From Pyramidobacter piscolens (GTDB lineage: Bacteria > Synergistota > Synergistia > Synergistales > Dethiosulfovibrionaceae): a stretch of DNA of 47,879 nucleotides. Under the pieces are notes generated by a model, which was not told the origin of the DNA, ran no database searches, and worked only from the letters and a program-made list of their open reading frames with translations. Below are positions 34,684-44,085 of this stretch, in pieces; the stretch's first letter is position 1; each line of letters opens with the position of its first letter. Both the position numbers and the translations under genes were made by a program. The stretch spans positions 1 through 47,879 of the forward strand of contig SFDM01000024.1 of assembly GCA_004558205.1 (NCBI GenBank), in the 5' to 3' direction.

Positions 34684-35424
34684 TTGAATTCAACGCATAA
34701 TATTATGGTATTAATTGAAGCGCTGCTGGCGGACGGGGGCGAAATCGGGGTTCGCGAACTGGCGTCGCGGACGGGGGTACCTAAAAGCACGGTTCAGCGT
34801 TTCCTGTCGTCTATGCAGGATAACGGCTGGGTGACGCAGGATCACCGGACTCAGGGATATCGGATTGGCTATAAGCTTCTGAGCATGGCCAACTCCTGGC
34901 GTCTGAGGCTGGAACTGACGCGTCAGTCCGAGGACGTGATGCGCAGCCTCTGCGACCAGAGCCATCAGACGGTGCTGCTGCTTGTGCAGGACGGCTACAG
35001 CGGCATCTGTCAGAACAAGGTGGAGCCCCAGCGGTCGATTAAGCTGGTGGCCGAAATGGGCCATATTTTCCCGCTCCATGCCGGCGCCTGCGGAAAGATC
35101 CTGTTGACCTACGCGTTGGAGCCTCTCCGGAAGCATATCCTTTACTCGCCTCTGCCGAGCTATACGCCGAAGACCATCACCGATCCCAAGATCCTTCAGG
35201 CGGAGATTGATAAAATCCGCGCCCTGGGCTACGCGACCAGCGTGGAGGAGATGACCGTCGGCGCGGCGGAGATCTCCGTGCCTCTCCTCAATGCGGACGG
35301 GAGCCTGATCGCCGCTTTGAGCATTGCCGGAACGAAATTTGACGTGGAACCTCAGTTCGTGACTTTTGAAAAGATGCTTCGGACGGCTGCGCAGACTATT
35401 GTAGAGCGTCTGGAAAACAACTAA
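34684..35424 (+). CDS. IclR-family transcriptional regulator
   Basis: A 246-residue regulator. The N-terminal winged helix (about 1-65) reads NIMVLIEALLADGGEIGVRELA then SRTGVPKSTVQRFLSSMQ. The IclR effector domain (about 80-245) includes LHAGACGKILL and GYATSVEEMTVGAAEISVPL. The best start is TTG 34684, 7 bp after AAAGGAGAG; an upstream ATG (34630) lacks a ribosome site. It is the first gene of an operon with a five-gene LivGFKHM-type importer, only 26 bp ahead, so it probably senses the imported ligand. Confidence 0.9.
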   Translation: MNSTHNIMVLIEALLADGGEIGVRELASRTGVPKSTVQRFLSSMQDNGWVTQDHRTQGYRIGYKLLSMANSWRLRLELTRQSEDVMRSLCDQSHQTVLLLVQDGYSGICQNKVEPQRSIKLVAEMGHIFPLHAGACGKILLTYALEPLRKHILYSPLPSYTPKTITDPKILQAEIDKIRALGYATSVEEMTVGAAEISVPLLNADGSLIAALSIAGTKFDVEPQFVTFEKMLRTAAQTIVERLENN

Positions 35425-35450
35425 AAACGGTTGCTGAAGGAGGAAAAGGA

Positions 35451-36233
35451 ATGGGCGCCTTGCTGGAAGCTCGGGGACTTTCGATACATTTTGGCGGCTT
35501 GAAAGCTGTCGAAAAAGTTGACCTGGATGTGAGAGAGGGCGAGATCCTTTCGCTGATTGGACCCAATGGCGCGGGGAAAACGACGTTTTTTAACCTTGTC
35601 AGCGGATTTTTGAAGCCCACCGCGGGGTCGGTCAAGTTCCTCGGGCAGGACGTCACCGGCATGGAGCCGCATCGGACCGCGGCGCTGGGGCTGATCCGCA
35701 CGTTCCAGAAGACGAATATTTTTGCCGACGTTTCCGTGGCTGAAAGCGTGAGGATCGGCTTTCACATGCGCCGCCGCGCCGGGATTTTCGACGTACTTGT
35801 GGACGGCGCGGTTTCGCGCGGCGAAAGGGCGGAGCTTGCCGGGCGGTCTCAGGATATTCTGGCCTTTACGGGGCTGGAAGCCTGGAAGGACCATCTGGTC
35901 AGAAACATCCCCTATGGCAAGCAGAGGATGCTGGCTGTGGCCCTGGCTCTGGCGGCCAACCCCAAACTTCTTCTTCTGGACGAGCCGGCTACGGGGCTGA
36001 ACCCCGTGGAAACCCGCGAGCTGATGGATATCATCCTGAAGATTCGCGGCGAACGAAAGATCACGGTTTTTTTGATCGAGCACAACATGAACCTCGTGGT
36101 CTCCATCTCCGACCGTCTGGCGGTGCTCTGCTACGGCGAAAAGCTGACCGAAGGCACGCCGCAGGAGGTCTCGCAGGATCCCCGGGTCATCGAAGCCTAC
36201 CTTGGAAGGGGGTTCCAGAAGCATGTTTCTTAA
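35451..36233 (+). CDS. livG: Branched-chain-type ABC transporter ATPase, LivG
   Basis: A 260-residue ATPase. Walker A GPNGAGKTT, Q-loop region RTFQKTNIFADVSV, an unusual signature YGKQRMLAVALALA, Walker B LLLLDEPATGLNP and the LivG-type C-terminal IEHNMNLVVSISDRLAVL then GEKLTEGTP. AAGGAGG stands ahead of the ATG. Its end overlaps the LivF gene by 11 bp. It belongs to the family importing hydrophobic amino acids, but also amides, urea and aromatic acids. Confidence 0.93.
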   Translation: MGALLEARGLSIHFGGLKAVEKVDLDVREGEILSLIGPNGAGKTTFFNLVSGFLKPTAGSVKFLGQDVTGMEPHRTAALGLIRTFQKTNIFADVSVAESVRIGFHMRRRAGIFDVLVDGAVSRGERAELAGRSQDILAFTGLEAWKDHLVRNIPYGKQRMLAVALALAANPKLLLLDEPATGLNPVETRELMDIILKIRGERKITVFLIEHNMNLVVSISDRLAVLCYGEKLTEGTPQEVSQDPRVIEAYLGRGFQKHVS

Positions 36234-36930
36234 AGTGGAACACCTCTGCGCCGGTTACGGCAGGGTGGAAGCCCTGCACGACCTTTCCATTGAGGCGGAA
36301 AAAGGCTCTATTGTCACGCTGATCGGCGCCAACGGCGCGGGGAAGAGCACCTTTATGATGTGCCTGTCCGGCGTCCTGAAGCCCACGTCGGGGACCATCG
36401 AGTTCGACGGGCATTTTATCCAGAACGCCCACTCCGAGGAGATCGTGGCGCTGGGGCTGTCCCAGTGTCCCGAAGGCCGCCGCGTGTGGCCCCGGATGAC
36501 CGTGCAGGAGAACCTGGAGATGGGCGGCGTCACGGTTCGCGAGCCTCAGGTGCTGAAAGACCGTCTTGAGCGCGCTTTCGACACCTTCCCGATCCTGGCC
36601 GAGCGCAGAAAACAGCTTGCGGGCAGCCTCAGCGGCGGCGAGCAGCAGATGCTGGCCATCGCCAGGGCTTTGATGTCGGGGCCCAGGCTTTTGATGCTGG
36701 ACGAGCCTTCTCTCGGCCTGGCGCCTATCGTGGTGGAGAAGGTCGTGGAGATCGTCAAGAAGATCCGCGGCGACGGGACCACCGTCATCCTGGTAGAGCA
36801 AAACGCCTTTATGGCGCTTTCAATCGCTGATTACGCCTATGTCCTCGAGACAGGGCGCGTCGCGCTGTCGGGAAAGGGCTCGGACCTGCTCAAAAACGAC
36901 AGCGTTCGCAAATCCTACCTTGGTGCGTAG
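36223..36930 (+). CDS. livF: Branched-chain-type ABC transporter ATPase, LivF
   Basis: A 235-residue ATPase with Walker A GANGAGKST, the LivF-specific SQCPEGRRVWPRMTVQENLEMG (shown partly), signature LSGGEQQMLAIARAL, and Walker B LLMLDEPSLGLAP. It starts at ATG 36223 inside the end of LivG, behind GGAAGGGGG. It pairs with LivG to power the importer. Confidence 0.93.
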   Translation: MFLKVEHLCAGYGRVEALHDLSIEAEKGSIVTLIGANGAGKSTFMMCLSGVLKPTSGTIEFDGHFIQNAHSEEIVALGLSQCPEGRRVWPRMTVQENLEMGGVTVREPQVLKDRLERAFDTFPILAERRKQLAGSLSGGEQQMLAIARALMSGPRLLMLDEPSLGLAPIVVEKVVEIVKKIRGDGTTVILVEQNAFMALSIADYAYVLETGRVALSGKGSDLLKNDSVRKSYLGA

Positions 36931-36956
36931 GATAATTTTGCATGGAGGTGTTTGTG

Positions 36957-38105
36957 ATGAAAAAATCGTTCTGTTCCATGGCGGCTGTGCTGATGCTCTC
37001 TCTGGCTGCGGGCGGCGCCTTTGGCGCTCTTGAGAAGGCTCCCATTAAATTGGGCGTCGTGGTGCCCACCTCGGGCCCCATTGCCTATGACGGCCGCCTG
37101 TGCCTGAACGGCATCGAGATGGCCATTGACGAAGTGAACGCGGCCGGCGGCGTTAAGGGCAACAAGATCGAACTCTATGTGGAAGACAGCGCCAACGTGC
37201 CCGCGACGGCCGTGGCCGCCATGGAAAAGCTCGTGGGCATGCAGAAAGTTGTGGGCGTCATCGGCGATTTCGGCAGCTCCTGCACGCTGGCCATGATGGA
37301 TGTGGCGCAGCGCTCCACCACACCTCTGATCACCCCGATCTCCCTGGCTCCCAAGATCACCGAGATGGGCAACATCTGGATGTTCCGCGGCTGCGACAAC
37401 TCGGGCATGATCGCCAGAGCCTTCACCAAGTGGGCCGTCACTGAACACAAGGCCAAGAAATGGGCTTATATCGCCATCAACACCGACTATGGCCGCGGTT
37501 CCGTCGAGGCTTTCAACGAGGAGCTCAAGAAACTGGGCGGCGAGGCTGTCTTCACCGAGTACTTCAACCAGGGCGAGACCGACTACTACACCATCGTGAC
37601 CAAGCTTTCCGCCGTGGACGCCGACGCTCTGTGCCTCTTCGGCGAGACCGTTGACCTTTCCCGCGTGGTCGCTCAGTTCCACGAGATGGGCCTCGGCGAC
37701 AGAATGCTCGTCATGGATCCCACCAGCGGCACCTTCAACGCCAAGTTCATCGAACTGGCCGGCAAGGACGCTGACGGCATCGTCGGCGCCAGCCGTTTCG
37801 TGGCCAGCATCCCCACGCCCGCGGCTCAGAAGTTCACCGCCGACTATAGGGCCCGTTACAACATCGACCCCGAGAAGTACGCTCAGGCCGGTTACGACTG
37901 CGCCAAGATGATGGCCCTAGCCATCGAAAAGGCTGACTCCACCGACCGTGCCAAGGTCCGCGAGGCCCTTGCGGCGATCCAGTACGAAGGCCCCCAGGGC
38001 AAAGCCTATTTCGACGCCAAGAACCAGCTGATCATCGACGAGTACATCATCAAGGTCAATCAGGGCAAACTGGAAGTCGTAGCTGGCCCCGTGTCGGGCA
38101 AGTAA
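36957..38105 (+). CDS. Branched-chain-type ABC transporter substrate-binding protein (LivK-like)
   Basis: A 382-residue type I periplasmic binding protein. A signal peptide (KKSFCSMAAVLMLSLAAGGA, cut near FGA-LEK) precedes IKLGVVVPTSGPIAYDGRLC, the family start, and DEVNAAGGVKGNKIEL. The mature region has VIGDFGSSCTLAMMDVAQ. GGAGGTG precedes the ATG 36957. It confers the importer's ligand specificity, which is not readable by eye. It is placed between the ATPases and permeases. Confidence 0.92.
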   Translation: MKKSFCSMAAVLMLSLAAGGAFGALEKAPIKLGVVVPTSGPIAYDGRLCLNGIEMAIDEVNAAGGVKGNKIELYVEDSANVPATAVAAMEKLVGMQKVVGVIGDFGSSCTLAMMDVAQRSTTPLITPISLAPKITEMGNIWMFRGCDNSGMIARAFTKWAVTEHKAKKWAYIAINTDYGRGSVEAFNEELKKLGGEAVFTEYFNQGETDYYTIVTKLSAVDADALCLFGETVDLSRVVAQFHEMGLGDRMLVMDPTSGTFNAKFIELAGKDADGIVGASRFVASIPTPAAQKFTADYRARYNIDPEKYAQAGYDCAKMMALAIEKADSTDRAKVREALAAIQYEGPQGKAYFDAKNQLIIDEYIIKVNQGKLEVVAGPVSGK

Positions 38106-38117
38106 GACCTGTCAACC

Positions 38118-38987
38118 ATGATGACCACGGTGTTTTTTCAGCAGACGCTGAACGGGGTGATCCTGGGCTGCATCTATGCCCTGATCGCCCTGGGGCTGTC
38201 GCTGATCTTCGGCATCCTGGAGGTGTCCAACTTCGCTCATGGCGAGTTCTACATGCTGGGGGCCTTTATGGCGCTTTTCTGCACGGCCAGCCTCGGAGTG
38301 CCCTTCTTCGCGGCGCTTCTGATCGCCATGGCCGGTATGGCGCTGGTAAGCGCCCTGATCGAGCGGGTGGTCTTCAGGCCAATCGTGGGCAAGCCGCTGA
38401 TTAACAGCATGATCCTGTCCTTCGGCCTCTCATCGGCCATGGCGAATTTGGCTCTGTTCTTCTTCAAGGCCGATCCGCGCAAGATCGACTCAGGGCTTTC
38501 CCGCATCCGCTTCCGTTTCTGGGGGCTGTTCATGACGGGCGAGCGGCTGGCCATCCTGGTGCTCAGCGTGCTGCTGGTGCTTCTGCTGGCGTGGTTCATC
38601 AAGTACAGCCGTACGGGCAAGGCCATGCGCGCCGTGGCTCAGGACCGCGTGGCCGCCCAGCTGGCGGGCATCAACGTGCGCCGGATCTATTCCGTCACCT
38701 TCGCGATCAGCGGAGCTCTGGCCGCGGCGGCGGGAACCATGGTGGGCGCCATGTTCTTCGTGTCGCCCGAAATGGGGTTCACGGTGATCCTCAAATCCTT
38801 CGTTATCGTCATCCTGGGCGGATTCGGCAACATCGCCGGCGTCATCGTGGCGGCGGTGCTGATCGGCCTTGTGGAGAGCCTTGGCGGCGGTTTCATCAGC
38901 TACGCCTACAAGGACGCCTATCCCTTCCTGTTCATGATCCTCCTGTTCATCTTCAAACCCGATGGGCTTAAAGGAGGCGAGAACTGA
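38118..38987 (+). CDS. livH: Branched-chain-type ABC transporter permease, LivH
   Basis: A 289-residue hydrophobic protein beginning QQTLNGVILGCIYALIALGL then EVSNFAHGEFYMLGAF, the LivH signature, with KAMRAVAQDRVAAQLAGINV in the cytoplasmic loop. About eight membrane segments. The stop overlaps the LivM start (TGATG). Confidence 0.93.
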   Translation: MMTTVFFQQTLNGVILGCIYALIALGLSLIFGILEVSNFAHGEFYMLGAFMALFCTASLGVPFFAALLIAMAGMALVSALIERVVFRPIVGKPLINSMILSFGLSSAMANLALFFFKADPRKIDSGLSRIRFRFWGLFMTGERLAILVLSVLLVLLLAWFIKYSRTGKAMRAVAQDRVAAQLAGINVRRIYSVTFAISGALAAAAGTMVGAMFFVSPEMGFTVILKSFVIVILGGFGNIAGVIVAAVLIGLVESLGGGFISYAYKDAYPFLFMILLFIFKPDGLKGGEN

Positions 38988-39955
38988 TGGGCAAATCCGC
39001 GCGCGCCCTTCTGGGCCTTGCCCTGACGGCCTTTTTGGTCTGGCTGCCTCGCCTGTTCACCATGGACTACTATCTGCACATCTTCGTGATGTCCGAGATC
39101 TACGCTGTTCTCGCGCTGTCGCTGGCCCTGATCGTGGGATTTTCCGGCCAGGTGTCCATGGGGCACGCGGCGTTTTACGGCATGGGCGCCTACGTCTCGG
39201 CGATCCTGAGCGTGAAGTTCGGCCTGTCCTTCTGGATCACCTTCTGGTGTGGGGGCGTCGCCGCAGGGCTGCTGTCCTACGTCCTGGGCAGGTTGGTGCT
39301 GAGGCTTCGCGGCCACGTGCTGGCGATCACCACGGCGTTTTTCTGCGTGCTGGTCAACGTGGTGATGAACAACTGGATCCCCGTCACCAACGGCCCCATG
39401 GGCATCGCAGGCATTCCCCGACCTACGCCCATCAACCTTTTCGGGCTGCACCTGGTCTTTGAGAACAGAACCCAGTATTATTACCTGGGCCTGGTCTTCG
39501 TGGCGCTCGTCACCTGGTTCCTCCAGCGCATCGTCAGTTCGCGCTACGGCGACGAACTGGTCGCCGTCAGGGAGAATCAGGAACTGGCCCGTTCCGTGGG
39601 CATCGACGTGATGAAGAGCAAGGTCTTCGCCTTCACGCTGGGCGGCGCGATCGCAGGCCTGGCGGGAGCGTTCTACGCCCACTACATCCTGTTCATCAGC
39701 CCCGTGACCTTCACGATCAGCGAGTCCATCAACATGCTCGTCATGGTCATCTTTGGCGGCATGAGCACCCTCACAGGCCCCATCTTCGGCGCCATCTCCC
39801 TGACGGTGCTGCCCGAGTTCCTCCGCATGGCCGGCGAGCTTCGCCTCGTGATCTACGGCGTCGCCCTGATCTGCTTCATCATCTGGCTGCCCCAGGGCAT
39901 CTGGGGAAGCATCAAAGGCTGGTATCTGAGCCGGAACGGCAGGGACGGGCAGTAA
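38987..39955 (+). CDS. livM: Branched-chain-type ABC transporter permease, LivM
   Basis: A 322-residue hydrophobic protein with GFSGQVSMGHAAFYGMGAYV and DELVAVRENQELARSVGIDV then KSKVFAFTLGGAIAGLAGAF, all standard for LivM. The start shares one base with the LivH stop, so the genes are coupled. It is the last gene of the operon and is followed by a strong terminator. Confidence 0.93.
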   Translation: MGKSARALLGLALTAFLVWLPRLFTMDYYLHIFVMSEIYAVLALSLALIVGFSGQVSMGHAAFYGMGAYVSAILSVKFGLSFWITFWCGGVAAGLLSYVLGRLVLRLRGHVLAITTAFFCVLVNVVMNNWIPVTNGPMGIAGIPRPTPINLFGLHLVFENRTQYYYLGLVFVALVTWFLQRIVSSRYGDELVAVRENQELARSVGIDVMKSKVFAFTLGGAIAGLAGAFYAHYILFISPVTFTISESINMLVMVIFGGMSTLTGPIFGAISLTVLPEFLRMAGELRLVIYGVALICFIIWLPQGIWGSIKGWYLSRNGRDGQ

Positions 39956-39977
39956 TTTATCGGCGGTAAAGCAAAAA

Positions 39978-40030
39978 ACAAAAGGACAGTTTATTGCCTT
40001 TAGGTGGCAATGAACTGTCCTTTTGTTGTT
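39978..40030 (+). terminator. Terminator of the Liv-type operon
   Basis: ACAAAAGGACAGTT-ATTGCC pairs with GGCAAT-AACTGTCCTTTTGT over about 20 bp around a short loop, ending in TTTTGTTGTT. Confidence 0.88.
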
Positions 40031-40186
40031 ATGGTCCGATTATCGCGCAGAATTGGCTGTCGCTAATATGAGAGCTGAAAAAAAGGAATATCTAGCTTGT
40101 AGCCCTCCAGGGCTGCGAGTGGTAAAAACTATCCGCTCAGTAGTATATACATTTTTGTAATTTTTTTTATATTTCGAGTGGCTGGT

Positions 40187-41140
40187 TTACGAATTTGCAA
40201 AGGTTTTAATCGCAAGGTCGATAAAATTTTTCATGCTCCAGCTGACGTAGCGTTTTGCGTGATACCCCAATATGACGCGTTGATCGGCGCCGGGCAAATT
40301 CAGAGGAACGATAACAACAGGCGGTTTTGAAGAAGGAAAAGCGAGGTTGCTGAGTCTTTTTCTTGCAAATATTTCATAGACGAACGTTGAAGCGATTCCT
40401 TGCAGGGAAAGGTCCCAAAGCACTTCAAGGTCGCTGGCTTCAAACAGGATGTTGGGCGTAAGGTTGTAGTCTTTAAAGAATACTTTCGCAAGATAGTTAA
40501 GCTGTGTTTCTGAGCTTATTACAATATAAGGCACTTTTTGTAAAACGTCTGCTTCCATTATTTCGGATAATATCGGAGTTTGAGGGTTCGTAAAGTGAAA
40601 AGACGGCATAAATTTTTCAAGAATGATCGTGGGAATGACTAAGCAAAACCGGTCATGCCAAAGGTCTATAGTGAGCAGATGTTCGTCGACGCTTTTATGG
40701 AGCACGCTTATGATGATATCAAGATCACCGTTTATCAGCTTTTTCTCGATGACTTTATACACGTCTGTGCAGATGGTCAGTTTTATATTGGGGTACTGCC
40801 TGAAAAACTCGGGCAGTATCTGGGGCAGAACGACGCGAGAGCGGGTGGGCGGAATGCCTATGGATAGAGTACTTTTTCGATGATTACAGATATCGTCAAA
40901 TTCTGTGATCATCATACGCTCTTTTTCCAGTGTTTTACGCGCAAACTCCAAGAAACGTTCTCCCGCATAGGTCAAATGTAATTTGGGAGTTCTTTCGAAG
41001 AGGAGAATATCATATTCGTTCTCCAGTTTTGCTATCTGACTGCTTAATGTTTGCTGTGAAATATGAAGTTTCTCTGCTGCTTTTGTGATGTTCATTTCCT
41101 TTACGACGGCGCAGAAGTATTTAAGGTTAAGCGTATTCAT
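40187..41140 (-). CDS. LysR-family transcriptional regulator
   Basis: A 317-residue LysR regulator. The N-terminal helix-turn-helix reads MNITKAAEKLHISQQTLSSQI then LENEYDILLFERTP. The effector domain follows from about residue 90. Base composition is more AT-rich than that of the first three quarters of the window, like the rest of this module. It is divergent from the dehydrogenase-aldolase-TTT operon and is likely its regulator, by the usual LysR arrangement. Confidence 0.92.
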   Translation of the reverse strand: MNTLNLKYFCAVVKEMNITKAAEKLHISQQTLSSQIAKLENEYDILLFERTPKLHLTYAGERFLEFARKTLEKERMMITEFDDICNHRKSTLSIGIPPTRSRVVLPQILPEFFRQYPNIKLTICTDVYKVIEKKLINGDLDIIISVLHKSVDEHLLTIDLWHDRFCLVIPTIILEKFMPSFHFTNPQTPILSEIMEADVLQKVPYIVISSETQLNYLAKVFFKDYNLTPNILFEASDLEVLWDLSLQGIASTFVYEIFARKRLSNLAFPSSKPPVVIVPLNLPGADQRVILGYHAKRYVSWSMKNFIDLAIKTFANS

Positions 41141-41233
41141 CTGTTTTTCTCCAGTCTAAGTAAACAACATTAAAAGAGTTTCTCCTATTCTAACACAGAT
41201 GATTACCTGTGAGGTTGAACAAAAAATATCTGT

Positions 41234-41263
41234 TTGATTTGAGGGTACACAGTGTGTTATAAG
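41234..41263 (+). promoter_or_regulatory. Candidate promoter with ACACA/TGTGT dyad
   Basis: TTGATT (41234-41239), 18 bp, then TATAAG (41258-41263) lie about 70 bp before the dehydrogenase start. The spacer holds the dyad ACACAGTGTGT and, further left, ACACAG-N8-CTGTG lies around 41197-41215; these are plausible LysR binding sites. Consensus matching only. Confidence 0.5.
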
Positions 41264-41335
41264 AAACTTGTTAAAGAAGAATAAATTCACTAAAAATGCA
41301 AAGAATAAATACTTAACAAACTGGAGGAAATCTGT

Positions 41336-42325
41336 ATGAATAAAGACATTGTCATGGTTGTCGACGGAATTTCGCCGAGAACGAAAGAAATTTCCAGAAA
41401 TTATATCACTGAAGATGCGGAGATCATTTTTGCGGATGGCGAAAAAGCTGTTATCGATAAATACATTGCCGATGCGAAAATCCTGATTACATCGACAAAG
41501 GGTGTTCCTGGGGATATGTTGGCAAAAGCAACAAAATGTATTTATATTCAAAAGTATGGTGCAGGTGTTAACAATATTGCCATTGCCGATGCCAGTAAAC
41601 GTAATATTCCTGTGGGAAACGTGCCCGGTGTGAACTCAAGGTCTGTAGCAGAGCACGCTCTTACGTTGATGCTGGCGGTGTACAAACAGATCGTTCGTGG
41701 GCACAATGCTTTAGTCAACGACGGAAAATGGCTTAAAACCGTGCTTCGCGACGACAATTACGAACTGTCGGGGAAAACAGTGGGGTTGATCGGCCTTGGA
41801 AACATTGGGAAAAACCTTCGTCAGCTGCTGACTGGATTCGGATGTAGGGTGGTGTACTATGACGCATTTCGCCTGAAAGCTGAAGATGAGAAAGCTCTGA
41901 ATGTGGAATACAAGGAGCTTGACGATGTTCTTCGCACCGCCGATATCGTGTCGCTTCATTGTCCGCTGACCGACGAGACGCGTCATCTTATTAACGCTGA
42001 ACGTATTGAGATGATGAAGCCGACAGCCGTGCTATTAAACTGTGCTCGAGGCGGAATTGTCGACGAGGCCGCTCTGTTTGACGCACTTTCTTCTGGTAAG
42101 CTTCTGGGTACTGGCATCGACACCTATGAAAAAGAACCGGCCGGCAAGGATCATCCTTTTTGTAGGCTGACGAATGTAGTGCTGAGCCCTCATAATGGAG
42201 GAGGGACTGTAGAAGCTGTAGACGCTGTAGTAAAAAACGCTGCCGACAATATCAACGCTATGTTGAAGAGTGGCACGATCATTCATAAAAATCATCTGGT
42301 CAACTTATCAGAAATTAAATTGTAA
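41336..42325 (+). CDS. D-isomer-specific 2-hydroxyacid dehydrogenase (SerA-like)
   Basis: A 329-residue NAD-dependent dehydrogenase of the 2-hydroxyacid/phosphoglycerate dehydrogenase family without the ACT tail. The nucleotide fold motif is GLIGLGNIGKNL; substrate-domain NCARGGIVDE holds the catalytic Arg, KEPAGKDHP holds the acid, and LSPHNGG holds the catalytic His. The start has GGAGGAAA upstream. It is the first gene of the operon with an HpcH/HpaI aldolase, so it may reduce or oxidise a 2-oxo/2-hydroxy acid intermediate. Confidence 0.92.
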   Translation: MNKDIVMVVDGISPRTKEISRNYITEDAEIIFADGEKAVIDKYIADAKILITSTKGVPGDMLAKATKCIYIQKYGAGVNNIAIADASKRNIPVGNVPGVNSRSVAEHALTLMLAVYKQIVRGHNALVNDGKWLKTVLRDDNYELSGKTVGLIGLGNIGKNLRQLLTGFGCRVVYYDAFRLKAEDEKALNVEYKELDDVLRTADIVSLHCPLTDETRHLINAERIEMMKPTAVLLNCARGGIVDEAALFDALSSGKLLGTGIDTYEKEPAGKDHPFCRLTNVVLSPHNGGGTVEAVDAVVKNAADNINAMLKSGTIIHKNHLVNLSEIKL

Positions 42326-42380
42326 TTTTGAGTTTATATTGATAAGGCAATGATTATCCGTTAAATCAGGAGGGGTTGCG

Positions 42381-43136
42381 GTGAAAAGGAATCTGAAAAA
42401 GGAAATTGAAAGCGGTAAGTCTTGTTTTGGTATGTATGTATCTTTGAGCGATCCGAGCGTTATTGAAATGGCGGCTCTGGCAGGTTATGATTTTGTGCGT
42501 ATTGACTGGGAGCACGCAATGATGAATCAAGAGACCATCTATAACATGATCCGGATTGCAAACCTGGCAGACCTGCCTGTTTTTGTAAGAGTTTCTTCTC
42601 TGGATGGCGTGACTCGCCTGCTTGACGCCGGCGTAACAGGAATTATGGTGCCTCACGTCTACTGCCGCGAAAAAGCGGTGGAGGCCGTGAATGAAATCAA
42701 ATACGCGCCTCTTGGCGGACGTGGAATGTACGGCACTGCCGCAGCCTTGAACTTTGGATGTGAAAAGCTGGGAGACTATTGCAAGAGAGCGAATAACGAC
42801 GTTTTTATCATTGCGCAGATAGAGGACAGGGAAGGCGTGGAGAATATCGATGAGATCCTGTCTGTTGAAGGAATCGACATGGTCGCTACGGGCAAAAATG
42901 ACTTGAGCCAATCCTATGGACACGCCGGACAGCCAACTCACCCTGAGGTGTTGGCGGCTGAAAGCAAAGTGGTTCAGAAAGCCTTAGAATACGGTAAGAT
43001 TCCCACGCTGCTGGCGAATAGCAAAGAGCGCGTGGAAGAACTGCAGAAGATGGGCGCCCGTTGTTTTATGACGGGGCGGGATGTGGTCCTTCTGTTTAAC
43101 GGTATGAAAAAAACGATGGAGACTTACAAGGGATAG
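42381..43136 (+). CDS. HpcH/HpaI-family class II aldolase
   Basis: A 251-residue TIM-barrel aldolase. It has RIDWEHAMMNQETIYNMI with the catalytic His/Asp region, a metal-binding Glu in IAQIEDREGVENI (E) and Asp in the later strand, and the RGMYG loop after APLGG. GGAGGGG stands before a GTG/ATG start; ATG 42381 is used. Members cleave 2-oxo-3-deoxy or 4-hydroxy-2-oxo acids to pyruvate and an aldehyde or acid. It fits with the 2-hydroxyacid dehydrogenase upstream and the tricarboxylate-type importer downstream. Confidence 0.9.
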   Translation: MKRNLKKEIESGKSCFGMYVSLSDPSVIEMAALAGYDFVRIDWEHAMMNQETIYNMIRIANLADLPVFVRVSSLDGVTRLLDAGVTGIMVPHVYCREKAVEAVNEIKYAPLGGRGMYGTAAALNFGCEKLGDYCKRANNDVFIIAQIEDREGVENIDEILSVEGIDMVATGKNDLSQSYGHAGQPTHPEVLAAESKVVQKALEYGKIPTLLANSKERVEELQKMGARCFMTGRDVVLLFNGMKKTMETYKG

Positions 43137-43200
43137 AATTTTCCATTGACTTCTGCCGCTGGTGAAAAATCATTTTTTGAAAACTTAAGGAGGAGAGAAA

Positions 43201-44067
43201 ATGCCTATGTTTGACGTGTCAGGCGCTTGCGATATGCATATTCACAGCGCGCCTGATCTAGCAGAACGGGTTGGGGATGATTTTGAAATTGCTCAGTCCT
43301 GTATTAACGCCGGTTATAGAACTTTCATGATCAAATCCCATTTCGAGTGCACTGCGAGCCGCGCCTATTTCGTCAGGAAACAATTTCCCCAGATTCAGGC
43401 CTACGGGTCTATTACGCTGAACGCGACAGTGGGTGGTCTCAACCCAGTGGCAGTGGATCTTGCTTTGCAGCTGGGGATCAAAGAGATCTTTATGCCCACC
43501 TCCTATGCCCTCGCTCACACGAAAATTCATGGAACCCCAGGCGGTTATGCCCATAGAAAATCAACTTTCAAAGCGCAGGCAGAGCCGATTACAATTTTGG
43601 ACGACGGTGGGAATTTGAAACCTGAAGTGTTGACTATTCTTGAATTGGCGCGAGATGCCAACGTTCCCGTCGGTTCAGCCCATCTCGGAGAAAATGAAAT
43701 CTTCCCGTTGATCAAAAAGGGCTGTGAAATGGGGACGAAGATGATTGTCACCCATCCTCATTTCCGTCCGCCGCAGCTTTCAGACTCGGCGGTCAAAGAG
43801 CTTGTGGAAATGGGGGCTTGCGTCGAACTTTGCGCGGCTACGGTGAATCCCGTTCCTGGCTATGGAAGGGTAGAACAAGTAGTCTCCTGTATCAATGCCG
43901 TTGGGTATCAGCATTTTTTCATCTCCAGTGACGCCGGAACGCCTTCAAAGCCAATGCCTCCTGACACTCTGAGCGCATATCTTTATTGCCTTAAAATGAA
44001 GGGGATAGAGAAAGAGAAGTTGGACTACATGTTCAAAGAACATCCCGTAGAAGTCTTTAGCCTCTAA
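43201..44067 (+). CDS. DUF6282-type amidohydrolase-like protein
   Basis: A 288-residue protein with the metal-binding start CDMHIHSAPDL (His-x-His), later GSAHLGENE and IVTHPHFRPPQLSD, and SSDAGTPSKP near the end, all reminiscent of the amidohydrolase/PHP superfamily; the DUF6282 assignment is from memory of the HxHxAPD pattern. AGGAGGAG stands upstream. It probably hydrolyses a lactone, amide or ester intermediate in this catabolic operon. The function is unknown, and this gene is the key enzymatic unknown in the module. Confidence 0.75.
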   Translation: MPMFDVSGACDMHIHSAPDLAERVGDDFEIAQSCINAGYRTFMIKSHFECTASRAYFVRKQFPQIQAYGSITLNATVGGLNPVAVDLALQLGIKEIFMPTSYALAHTKIHGTPGGYAHRKSTFKAQAEPITILDDGGNLKPEVLTILELARDANVPVGSAHLGENEIFPLIKKGCEMGTKMIVTHPHFRPPQLSDSAVKELVEMGACVELCAATVNPVPGYGRVEQVVSCINAVGYQHFFISSDAGTPSKPMPPDTLSAYLYCLKMKGIEKEKLDYMFKEHPVEVFSL

Positions 44068-44085
44068 AAATAGAAAGGATGTTGT